NCBI GenBank assembly: GCA_900551515.1
Contig: URWH01000029.1
Span: forward strand, 1-13,819
Reading direction: 5' to 3'
DNA length: 13,819 nucleotides
Source of the DNA: an uncultured Porphyromonadaceae bacterium
Lineage (GTDB): Bacteria > Bacteroidota > Bacteroidia > Bacteroidales > Muribaculaceae
This document shows, piece by piece, positions 6,888 through 13,174 of the stretch. The notes beneath the pieces were generated by a model. That model saw only the letters and a program-made list of their open reading frames with translations. It made no database searches and was not told the DNA's origin. The stretch's first letter is position 1, and every line of letters starts with the position of its first letter. The position numbers and the translations under genes are program-made.

Positions 6888-7651
6888 AAGGCTCAAGCAT
6901 AACAACCGACCGTTTTTCGTGGCGCCGCGTGGGCATGGTGGCCCGCTTTTTCTACCCCAAGCTGCGCTCGCAGATCATCCTGTTCCCGGTGATGGCAGTG
7001 GCGCTGTCGCTGTGGGTGTATCTGATGCCCAACACATTCGTGCTGAAAGATATGCTGACCGGATTCATGTATCTTGCCGTCACGCTGATGCTCTGGTGGG
7101 CTTCCGGCAAGTTTGCGGGATCCAACCGCCAGTGCGAGACGATGCTTCCGGCCCTGTGGAGCAAGAAAGCTCTGATAGTGGTTGTGTACAGTCTGATCGT
7201 GGTGCCGCTGCTGCTGTTCGTGCCGCAGATGCTCGTGGACTATGTGGCATCGCTGATAGATGGCGATACGCTGACCCTGTTCGGGACGGGCGACGACTGC
7301 ATCATCGTTTTCGGTAAAGAGCTGGGACTTAAAAGCACTGACGCATACTTCTCTATCACTACGTGCATGTTCATCGCCTGCCGTTCGGCAAAATCGACTT
7401 TCGTGAAATCGGCCGTCTGGAGTCTTTTGGCCACTATCGGATTCGGACTGCTCGTCGGCATAGCTTTTGTCGCTATCTTTTCAACAAAAGTATGCACCAA
7501 CGCTGAAGCGTTGGAAGGCCTTAACGGCAGCGAAGTGATCGATGCGCTCGGCATTTCCGGATCGATGTACATTTTTTATTGGATCAGCTTAGCCTATTCG
7601 GTGCTGATGGTTTATCTCACCGTGCGGTCGTTCAAGAAGATACAGATGTAA
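6884..7651 (+). CDS. ABC transporter membrane subunit
   Basis: The 255-residue polytopic membrane protein has about six hydrophobic segments: near residues 30-49 (ILFPVMAVALSLWVYLMP), 57-75, 96-118 (ALIVVVYSLIVVPLLLFVPQ), a weaker one near 155-165, 177-200 (AVWSLLATIGFGLLVGIAFVAIF) and 227-247. A cytoplasmic basic start (TDRFSWRRVGMVARFFYPKLRSQ) precedes the first helix. It overlaps the ATPase gene by four bases and lies 21 bp before the GntR gene. I take it as the permease partner of the ATPase from this arrangement and topology rather than from a sequence motif; the family itself is poorly conserved. Confidence 0.82.
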   Translation: MKGSSITTDRFSWRRVGMVARFFYPKLRSQIILFPVMAVALSLWVYLMPNTFVLKDMLTGFMYLAVTLMLWWASGKFAGSNRQCETMLPALWSKKALIVVVYSLIVVPLLLFVPQMLVDYVASLIDGDTLTLFGTGDDCIIVFGKELGLKSTDAYFSITTCMFIACRSAKSTFVKSAVWSLLATIGFGLLVGIAFVAIFSTKVCTNAEALEGLNGSEVIDALGISGSMYIFYWISLAYSVLMVYLTVRSFKKIQM

Positions 7652-7672
7652 AAAAACGAGAGAAATCACAGA

Positions 7673-8023
7673 ATGGATTTTAAAGACAACAAACCCATAT
7701 ACCGACAGATCATCGACTATTGTTTTGGCTGCATACTATCAGGAGCGTGGGTGCCGGAGCAGAAGACACCCTCGGTGCGTGAGCTGGCCGTGAAAATGCA
7801 GGTCAACACTCACACCGTGCTCAAAGCCTTTGATTTTCTGCAGGTCCACGGCATCATCTATCCGCGTCGAGGCATGGGATTCTACATCTCGCCCGACGCG
7901 CCGCAGATGGTCAACACCACACGCCGTCAGGAATTTTTCGAAGAAACACTTCCGGCCCTCTTCGACGAGATGCGTATGCTCGGCATCTCGATCGACGAGG
8001 TGTCATCGCGGTGGAAGCCATAA
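7673..8023 (+). CDS. GntR-family regulator, YtrA type
   Basis: The protein is 116 residues: an N-terminal winged helix-turn-helix (about residues 8-73; IYRQIIDYCFGCILSGAW, PSVRELAVKMQVNTHTVLKAFDFLQ as the HTH, and the wing IIYPRRGMGFYIS) and then only a short ~40-residue helical tail (RRQEFFEETLPALFDEMRMLGISIDEV). There is no large ligand-binding domain such as FCD or UTRA, which defines the YtrA subfamily. YtrA-like proteins usually repress an adjacent ABC transporter operon. Here the regulator is the last gene of the operon it presumably controls, implying autoregulation. An operator is not identifiable by eye in the 6003-6044 leader. Confidence 0.9.
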   Translation: MDFKDNKPIYRQIIDYCFGCILSGAWVPEQKTPSVRELAVKMQVNTHTVLKAFDFLQVHGIIYPRRGMGFYISPDAPQMVNTTRRQEFFEETLPALFDEMRMLGISIDEVSSRWKP

Positions 8024-8060
8024 GGAGGCAAACGACTATAAACATATGCAGCTTTTTCAG

Positions 8061-8095
8061 CCGGGGGCGCGAACAAATCCGCGCCCCCGGTGTTT
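8061..8095 (+). terminator. Strong terminator after the ABC-GntR operon
   Basis: CCGGGGGCGCG (8061-8071) pairs perfectly with CGCGCCCCCGG (8080-8090) across the 8-nt loop AACAAATC, followed by TGTTT. The 11-bp GC stem is very stable, though the T-tract is short. Confidence 0.8.
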
Positions 8096-8103
8096 AAAGT
8101 TAA

Positions 8104-8265
8104 GAGAGTGTTTGAATTTAACTCAATGAAATCTTTAGGCGCTTTTCCGGTCTGTTTTGAGATTTCGTTCAGTCATTATGGAACCCCATAACTCATTCAC
8201 TCAATCTCAAAACACTCTCGAAAAATCGCTCTAAATATTAACATCGGTCAAATTCAAACACTCTC
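8104..8265. mobile_element. MITE-like palindromic element, copy B (162 bp)
   Basis: It has perfect 16-bp terminal inverted repeats: GAGAGTGTTTGAATTT (8104-8119) and its complement (8250-8265). A 3-bp direct repeat TAA flanks it at 8101-8103 and 8266-8268. Inner arms are also complementary: TGTTTTGAGATT (8153-8164) with 8203-8214, and TTATGG (8176-8181) with CCATAA (8186-8191) around an AACC loop. Matching arms continue imperfectly between these blocks, so the entire element can fold as one hairpin. It is AT-rich and non-coding. Its ends resemble those of copy A at 5819-6002, and both have TNA flanking repeats, so I call them one family. Confidence 0.7.
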
Positions 8266-8294
8266 TAAAACCGGATTAAACGTTTTATTTTGCA

Positions 8295-8858
8295 ATGATT
8301 ACCATCGTTTATTGTCACCCCAGCAACAAGAGTTTCAATCACTCAATCCTCCAGAGCATTACCGACCGCCTTACGGGCGAAGGCCGGGAATATGATGTCG
8401 TCAACCTATATGGCGAGGGTTTCGACCCGGTGCTCGACAGCTCAGCCATTGCTGCATATTCAAACGGGCGGAGCGAAGATGAAAAAGTGCGTCATTATCA
8501 GGATGCATTGCGTCAGACAGAGCAGCTTGTGTTTATCTTTCCCATATGGTGGGGCATGATGCCGGCCATGCTTAAGGGCTGGATCGACAAGGTGTTTGAG
8601 AAAGGCATCGTTTATGACACGACCCCCGAAGGAGCCATCATGCCGTGCCTTTCGATTGACCGTACCACCGTCATCACCACGTCGGAGGAGCCGTCGGAAG
8701 TGATCGCGCCATTCATTGAAGGATATTTCACGCCGCAGGTGCTCAATGCCGTGGGAATGAACGGTGTGCGCTGGTTTAACTGCTCAAACACCACATCGGG
8801 CGGCGCCGCTCACCGTCAGGAATTTATCGGCACAGTAGTCGAATCGATAATCCTCTGA
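8295..8858 (+). CDS. Flavodoxin-fold NAD(P)H dehydrogenase/quinone reductase family protein
   Basis: The 187-residue cytoplasmic protein is of the Flavodoxin_2 (DT-diaphorase/MdaB/KefF-like) family and probably carries FMN or FAD and uses NAD(P)H to reduce quinones or similar compounds. The first strand and phosphate loop are ITIVYCHPSNKSFNHSI (residues 2-18). The flavin-contacting motif VFIFPIWWGMMPAMLKGWIDKVF is at about 79-101, followed by GIVYD. Later elements are TTVITTSEEP and the final strand MNGVRWFNC. The ATG at 8295 starts directly at the first beta strand, so no downstream start is possible. It begins only 29 bp after palindromic element B and has no conventional spaced promoter in between; TATTTTG at 8286-8292 is a near -7 box but almost touches the ATG. 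It converges on the M3 peptidase gene. Confidence 0.88.
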   Translation: MITIVYCHPSNKSFNHSILQSITDRLTGEGREYDVVNLYGEGFDPVLDSSAIAAYSNGRSEDEKVRHYQDALRQTEQLVFIFPIWWGMMPAMLKGWIDKVFEKGIVYDTTPEGAIMPCLSIDRTTVITTSEEPSEVIAPFIEGYFTPQVLNAVGMNGVRWFNCSNTTSGGAAHRQEFIGTVVESIIL

Positions 8859-8884
8859 AAGCCTGCATCGATAATCATCTGAAA
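8843..8884 (+). repeat. Short imperfect tandem duplication at the oxidoreductase stop
   Basis: Bases 8843-8860 and 8867-8884 are 18-bp direct repeats with one mismatch (ATCGATAATC, then C or A, then TCTGAAA) at a 24-bp period. The first copy encodes the last residues SIIL and the stop codon, so the second copy lies just outside the gene. Confidence 0.6.
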
Positions 8885-8900
8885 CAAAGCCATAACCAAA

Positions 8901-8934
8901 CAAGGCGGCGCTCCGATCATGGAACGCCGCCTTG
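8901..8934. terminator. Shared terminator between convergent genes
   Basis: CAAGGCGGCG (8901-8910) pairs perfectly with CGCCGCCTTG (8925-8934), and inside it TCC pairs with GGA around GATCAT. It sits between the stops of the oxidoreductase (plus) and the M3 peptidase (minus). Neither side has a long T-tract, but the stem is strong and the position fits a bidirectional terminator. Confidence 0.7.
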
Positions 8935-8957
8935 AATTCGTTTATGGGGGGGGCGGG

Positions 8958-11120
8958 TTATTTGCCGCCGGGGGTTTTCATATCGGGTTTGTCGGGCTGG
9001 ACAGGGTCGAGGCCGCGGTGGCGCAGGAGGGCGCCGACGTTGGGCTCGTGGCCGCGGAATTTCACGTAGAGATCCATCGGGTCGGCCGAGCCGCCGGTCT
9101 CGAGGACGTTGGCTTTGAAGGCGGCTGCCGTTGCGGGATCGAAGATGCCGCGTTCTTTGAAGAGCTCAAAGCCGTCGCAGTCGAGCACTTCAGCCCAGAG
9201 ATAGGTGTAGTAGCCCGAGGCATAGCCGTCGCTGCCGAAGATGTGACGGAAATAGGGGCTGCGGTAGCGGAACTGCACTTCGGCGGGCATGTTGAGCTCA
9301 GAAGCCACCTGGCGTTCGAAAGCTTCGACGTCGATGCTGTCGGTGGGGTTGAGGTGACCGTACTGAAGGTCGAGGAGGGCGGCTCCGACGAGCTCGGTGG
9401 TCATGAAGCCCTGATTGTGGGTTGATGCGGCGGCGAGTTTTTCGATCAGCGAGTCGGGGATGACCTCGCCGGTGCGGTAGTGGCGGGCGTAGGTTTTGAG
9501 CAGCTCAGGCTCGAGAGCCCAGTGTTCGTGGATCTGTGAGGGGAGTTCGACAAAGTCGCGGTCGACGTTGGTGCCGGCCTGGCTGCGGAGGGCTGCCTTG
9601 GTGAGCATGCCGTGAAGGCCGTGGCCGAATTCGTGGAACATCGTCTCAACCTCGTCGAGCGTGAGGAGCGCGGGAGTGTCGCCGGTGGGGCGCGAGAAAT
9701 TGCCCACGTTGTAGACTATCGGTCGCTGCGAAGTGCCGTCGGGGTCGGTGAAGGCGCCCTGGAATTCGCTCATCCAAGCGCCCTGACGTTTGGAGGCGCG
9801 GGGGAAATAGTCGGTCATGAACACGGCCACATGGTTGCCGGCCGAGTCGGTGACATCGTAAACTTTCACTTCCGGATTGTATTTCGGGGCATCGGGCATC
9901 TCCGTGAAGGTGATGCCGTAGAGGCGGTGGGCCATGTTGAAGATGCCTTCGCGGACGTTGTCGAGCGGGAAATAGGCGCGCACTTCATCCTCGTCGAGGT
10001 TGTACTTGTCGCGGCGCACTTTCTCGGCATAGTAATAATAGTCCCACGGCTCGATTTTGATGCCGGCGCCTTCCTTGTCGGCGAGTGCCTGCATCTCGGC
10101 GACTTCATCTTTCACGCGGTTGATGGCCGGCTGCCAGATCTGCATGAGGAGACCTTCGGCATTGGCGGGAGTCTTGGCCATGACGTCGGCTGTCATGTAA
10201 GAGGCGAAATCGGGATAGCCGAGGATAGCGGCTTTCTGAGCGCGGGCCTTGAGGATCTTGTTGATGACGGGATAGTTGTTGTACTGACCCGACGAGGCGA
10301 GAGTGGTGTAGGCTTCGTACATCTGACGGCGCAGGTCGCGGTCGGCGGCATACTGGAGCACCGGCAGACGGCTGGGAGCGTGGAGCGTGAACACCCATTT
10401 GCCCTCCTTGCCGCGGGCTTTGGCCTCGTCGGCGGCTACGGCGATGCTCGAGGCGGGGAGGCCGGCGAGACGTGAGGCGTCGTCAATAACGATCTCGCAT
10501 GCGTTGGTGGCGTTGAGGAGGTTTTTGTTGAACTGCAGGTAGAGATCGGTGAGCTGAGTGTTGATCTGTTTGAGCTGCTCCTTCTTAGCGTCGTCGAGCA
10601 GAGCGCCGTTGCGGGTGAACTGCTTGTAGGCTTCCTCGACGGCGCGGAGCTGCGGAGCGGTGAGGTTCATTTCGGCGCGGTGGTCGTAGACGTATTTCAC
10701 GCGGTTAAAGAGGCCGGGGTTCATCATCACCTCGTCGCTGACCTGCGAGTAAAGCGGGTAGGCCTGTTCGGAGATGGCCACCATCTCGTCGGACGATTCG
10801 GTCTCGTCGAGGCTCGCGAACACGAGCATCACGCGGTTGAGGAGCTTACCGGCTTTATCCATGGCGAGGATGGTGTTGTCGAAATCGGGCTTTGCCTTGT
10901 TGTCGATGATAGTCTGGATGTCGCTGCGGTATTCCTTCACGCCCTGATTGAATGCGGGCATGTAGTCCTCGTAGCGGATCTGTTCAAACGGCGGGATGTT
11001 GTAGGGTGTCTCGTAGGGAGCGAGAAACGGATTGGTTCTTTCTGCTGCCATGGCTGACATTTGTTGGGCTGCCGGCGGAAGGACGACGGCTGCGGCCAGG
11101 GTTAGGATTAGTTTTTTCAT
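8958..11120 (-). CDS. M3-family metallopeptidase (peptidyl-dipeptidase Dcp/oligopeptidase A-like), exported
   Basis: The protein is 720 residues, the usual size of M3A peptidases such as Dcp and OpdA. The zinc site is HEFGHGLHG (H496, E497 catalytic, H500) with the third ligand E525 in RDFVELPSQIHEHW. Substrate-side elements near the C-terminus are also present (YRSPYFRHIFG-SDGYASGYYTYLWAEV, residues 619-645, with the conserved Gly/Tyr residues, then FRGHEPNVGALLRHRGL). Residues 1-25 (MKKLILTLAAAVVLPPAAQQ then MSAMAAE) look like a signal peptide, so it probably degrades oligopeptides in the periplasm. DFVELPSQ and the size favour the Dcp branch, but dipeptidase versus endopeptidase activity cannot be settled from sequence. 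It is the last gene of the minus-strand operon, 60 nt after the EEP gene with no TAnnTTTG box in the gap. Confidence 0.92.
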   Translation of the reverse strand: MKKLILTLAAAVVLPPAAQQMSAMAAERTNPFLAPYETPYNIPPFEQIRYEDYMPAFNQGVKEYRSDIQTIIDNKAKPDFDNTILAMDKAGKLLNRVMLVFASLDETESSDEMVAISEQAYPLYSQVSDEVMMNPGLFNRVKYVYDHRAEMNLTAPQLRAVEEAYKQFTRNGALLDDAKKEQLKQINTQLTDLYLQFNKNLLNATNACEIVIDDASRLAGLPASSIAVAADEAKARGKEGKWVFTLHAPSRLPVLQYAADRDLRRQMYEAYTTLASSGQYNNYPVINKILKARAQKAAILGYPDFASYMTADVMAKTPANAEGLLMQIWQPAINRVKDEVAEMQALADKEGAGIKIEPWDYYYYAEKVRRDKYNLDEDEVRAYFPLDNVREGIFNMAHRLYGITFTEMPDAPKYNPEVKVYDVTDSAGNHVAVFMTDYFPRASKRQGAWMSEFQGAFTDPDGTSQRPIVYNVGNFSRPTGDTPALLTLDEVETMFHEFGHGLHGMLTKAALRSQAGTNVDRDFVELPSQIHEHWALEPELLKTYARHYRTGEVIPDSLIEKLAAASTHNQGFMTTELVGAALLDLQYGHLNPTDSIDVEAFERQVASELNMPAEVQFRYRSPYFRHIFGSDGYASGYYTYLWAEVLDCDGFELFKERGIFDPATAAAFKANVLETGGSADPMDLYVKFRGHEPNVGALLRHRGLDPVQPDKPDMKTPGGK

Positions 11121-11180
11121 TGTAGATGATATGCGGCAGAGCCGGGTTGATTTATTTGATTGATTATCTGTTTGGGATTG

Positions 11181-12293
11181 TTATTTAAGTCGGAAAACGG
11201 CAAGCAACGGATAATGGTCGCTCGAAGGGCAGTCGCCGACCCATGCGCGGAGCGCTTCGAGGTCGCCCCGGTAAAACATCTGGTCGATGCGGAAATAGAG
11301 GCGGTCGGCGTGATAGGTGATGGCGGGACCGAGGCCGGCGTGGCGGTAGGCGTCAATGAGGTCGTCGCCGGCAATGGTGCGGGCGGCGTAGCTGCCGGGA
11401 ATATCGTTGAAGTCGCCGCAGAGGAGTATGTTGCCGTCGGTTTCATCAATAGCCTCACGGACGATACGGGCCTGAACGGCGCGGGAGCGGAAGGCTGCTT
11501 TCAGTTTTGGGATGATGCCTACGCGGAGCTTGTCCATGTCGGCCGAGCTCTCGCCTTCGGTGAAGTGGCGGTAGAGCTCCTTGTCGGCGGCGGTGAGGCC
11601 TATCGACTGCATGTGGAGGCTGAAGAGATGCAGCAGCGTGCCGTTGACGTCGACGTCGTAGCGGCAGAGATCGAGCTGGTTGGGGTCGGCATTTTCGACA
11701 GCGACCTGCTTGAACGGATATTTCGACAGAATGGACATGCCGCGGTGATCGGCCTTGACATAGGGATAGATGCGGCGGATTTCCGACCGCTGCCCGTCGC
11801 TGAGCACGCGGCTGCCGTCGGTGAGGATGCCCACGGCTTCCTGACAGAGCACGATGTCGGCTTCCTGACTGAGGATGTATTTTATTGTGGCGTCGCTGTA
11901 CGACAATCCGTTGTTGGTGAAGTCTAAGAATCCGAACACGTTGAATGTGAGCACTTTGAGTGTCGGTTCATCCGATTCGGCGATTGCTTTCCCGCTCGGC
12001 CGGAAGAAGTTCAGGGGGCAGAACGTGAGTATGGGGCCGGCGCAGAGCAGGAGTGCGATGCCGTTGATCACGGCCATGCGGCGCATCCATATCAGATTGA
12101 CGACGGTAAGGAGCAGCGACAGGATGAGTACGACCGGGAACGTCATGGCTATGATGGCCCCGTAAGGCGACTCAAGCGGGTTGACGATGCCGCCGTAGGC
12201 CGACATGAGCAGCAGCGTGGCCATCAGGCTGTTGGCTACGATAGCTGCAATACGCAGAATGGGTCGGAGTTTGGAACGGCGGTTGTCGGTCAT
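11181..12293 (-). CDS. Membrane-anchored endonuclease/exonuclease/phosphatase-family protein
   Basis: The 370-residue protein starts with about three membrane helices (roughly residues 11-34, 45-67 and 73-93) and then a full EEP (DNase I-like) domain from about residue 112. Catalytic elements are LTFNVFG (N118), VLCQEAV (E152), RGMSILSKYPF, FSLHMQ (H227), LCGDFNDIPGS (D294, N296), RIDQMFYRG (D337) and SSDHYPLLAVF (D359, H360). All standard metal and phosphate contacts are present, so it should be active on phosphodiesters or phosphomonoesters. Nucleic acid, lipid head groups and inositol phosphates are all possible in this superfamily. Its ATG overlaps the stop of the upstream rhomboid gene (ATGA at 12290-12293), showing tight coupling. 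Such proteins usually place the catalytic domain in the periplasm, but orientation is an inference here. Confidence 0.88.
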   Translation of the reverse strand: MTDNRRSKLRPILRIAAIVANSLMATLLLMSAYGGIVNPLESPYGAIIAMTFPVVLILSLLLTVVNLIWMRRMAVINGIALLLCAGPILTFCPLNFFRPSGKAIAESDEPTLKVLTFNVFGFLDFTNNGLSYSDATIKYILSQEADIVLCQEAVGILTDGSRVLSDGQRSEIRRIYPYVKADHRGMSILSKYPFKQVAVENADPNQLDLCRYDVDVNGTLLHLFSLHMQSIGLTAADKELYRHFTEGESSADMDKLRVGIIPKLKAAFRSRAVQARIVREAIDETDGNILLCGDFNDIPGSYAARTIAGDDLIDAYRHAGLGPAITYHADRLYFRIDQMFYRGDLEALRAWVGDCPSSDHYPLLAVFRLK

Positions 12294-13174
12294 TGTCGGT
12301 CGCGCAGTTTGCTGCTGATGGTGAAAAGCGTCCGGCGTTCGTCGGGCGATAGTGAGTTGTAGCCTGAGCGGCGTATCTTGTCGAGGAGAATGTCGAGCAT
12401 GCTGTCGTCGGGGATGTCGCGTGGTGTCGCATTTTCGCGAGGAGCGGATGGGGGGATGCTGACATCCGGGCGACCGGCGGTGTGCTGCTGAGTGGCGGGG
12501 CGCACAAATATGGGCATGCGGGGCTCCGGCTGTCGGCGGAGGATGAGGGCTGCGGCCACACCGGCCACGAAACCGGCGGCATGGGCGGCGTGGAGGCCGT
12601 AGCTGTCGGGACCGGTGCCGGTGCTGATGACCACCAGCAGGATGGCTATGAGTCCGACGATCTTAAGTGAAGTTTCGCCGAAAAACACGAGGCGGAGTCT
12701 GAGGCCGGGGGCGCGCATCATGGTGAACGCCATGACGGCGAGGATGGCGGCCGAAGCACCGGTGAGCGAGCGGCCCTGGACGGCGGTGACCGAAAGTCCG
12801 GCCAGAATGAACGCTACGGCGCCCGCGATGCCGCCGGCGAGGAATATGAGATAAATCACGGAGCGGCGTGAGCAAAGCTTTTGTGCAATGGCCGCAAACA
12901 TATAGAGCCACAGAAGGTTCATCAGCAGATGGAGCACGTCGTAGTGGACAAACATATATGTGACAACTGTCCACGGACGGGAAGCCAGCGCCGAAGCCGA
13001 GGCCGGGAGCATCAGCCGTTCGAGAAGCATGTCGATGGTGAAAGCGCTGCCCGAGAGGTTGAGCACGATGGCCGTGAGCCGCAGCAGGAGGAACACCGCG
13101 GCTAAGACAGCCACGAGTGCCAGTGCCGGGGATATGGCACGCAGTCGCCGGATGATGTTGTCAGTAGACGTCAC
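12290..13174 (-). CDS. Rhomboid-family intramembrane protease with C-terminal extension
   Basis: This is a 294-residue integral membrane protein. Rhomboid elements are RPWTVVTYMFVHYDVLHLLMN (residues 66-86, with H82 and N86 as oxyanion-side residues), the serine loop LTGASAAILA (S141) and the catalytic histidine in HAAHAAGFVAG (H198). The serine motif is GASA rather than the usual GxSG, while the rest of the dyad is kept, so activity is likely but less certain. After the last helix a polar linker rich in Pro and Gln (about 215-255) leads to a small C-terminal helical domain (DSMLDILLDKIRRSGYNSLSPDERRTLF) that resembles the short domain often appended to Bacteroidota rhomboids. The start at 13174 is GTG and overlaps the upstream rhomboid gene by 14 bp; the next in-frame ATG would remove the first helix. 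Confidence 0.87.
   Translation of the reverse strand: MTSTDNIIRRLRAISPALALVAVLAAVFLLLRLTAIVLNLSGSAFTIDMLLERLMLPASASALASRPWTVVTYMFVHYDVLHLLMNLLWLYMFAAIAQKLCSRRSVIYLIFLAGGIAGAVAFILAGLSVTAVQGRSLTGASAAILAVMAFTMMRAPGLRLRLVFFGETSLKIVGLIAILLVVISTGTGPDSYGLHAAHAAGFVAGVAAALILRRQPEPRMPIFVRPATQQHTAGRPDVSIPPSAPRENATPRDIPDDSMLDILLDKIRRSGYNSLSPDERRTLFTISSKLRDRQ

Noticed and set aside
5816..8268. CRISPR or tandem-repeat array formed by the two palindromes
   Set aside because: Only two copies, over 2 kb apart, with differing interiors and a full operon between them.
8041..8294. Riboswitch or regulatory RNA ahead of the oxidoreductase gene
   Set aside because: The structure there is accounted for by a terminator stem and a whole-length palindrome with transposon-like ends; no known riboswitch core is recognisable.
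9612..10475. Long plus-strand open frames opposite the M3 peptidase
   Set aside because: Antisense shadows of a gene with an intact HEFGH zinc site; no promoter or recognisable motif.
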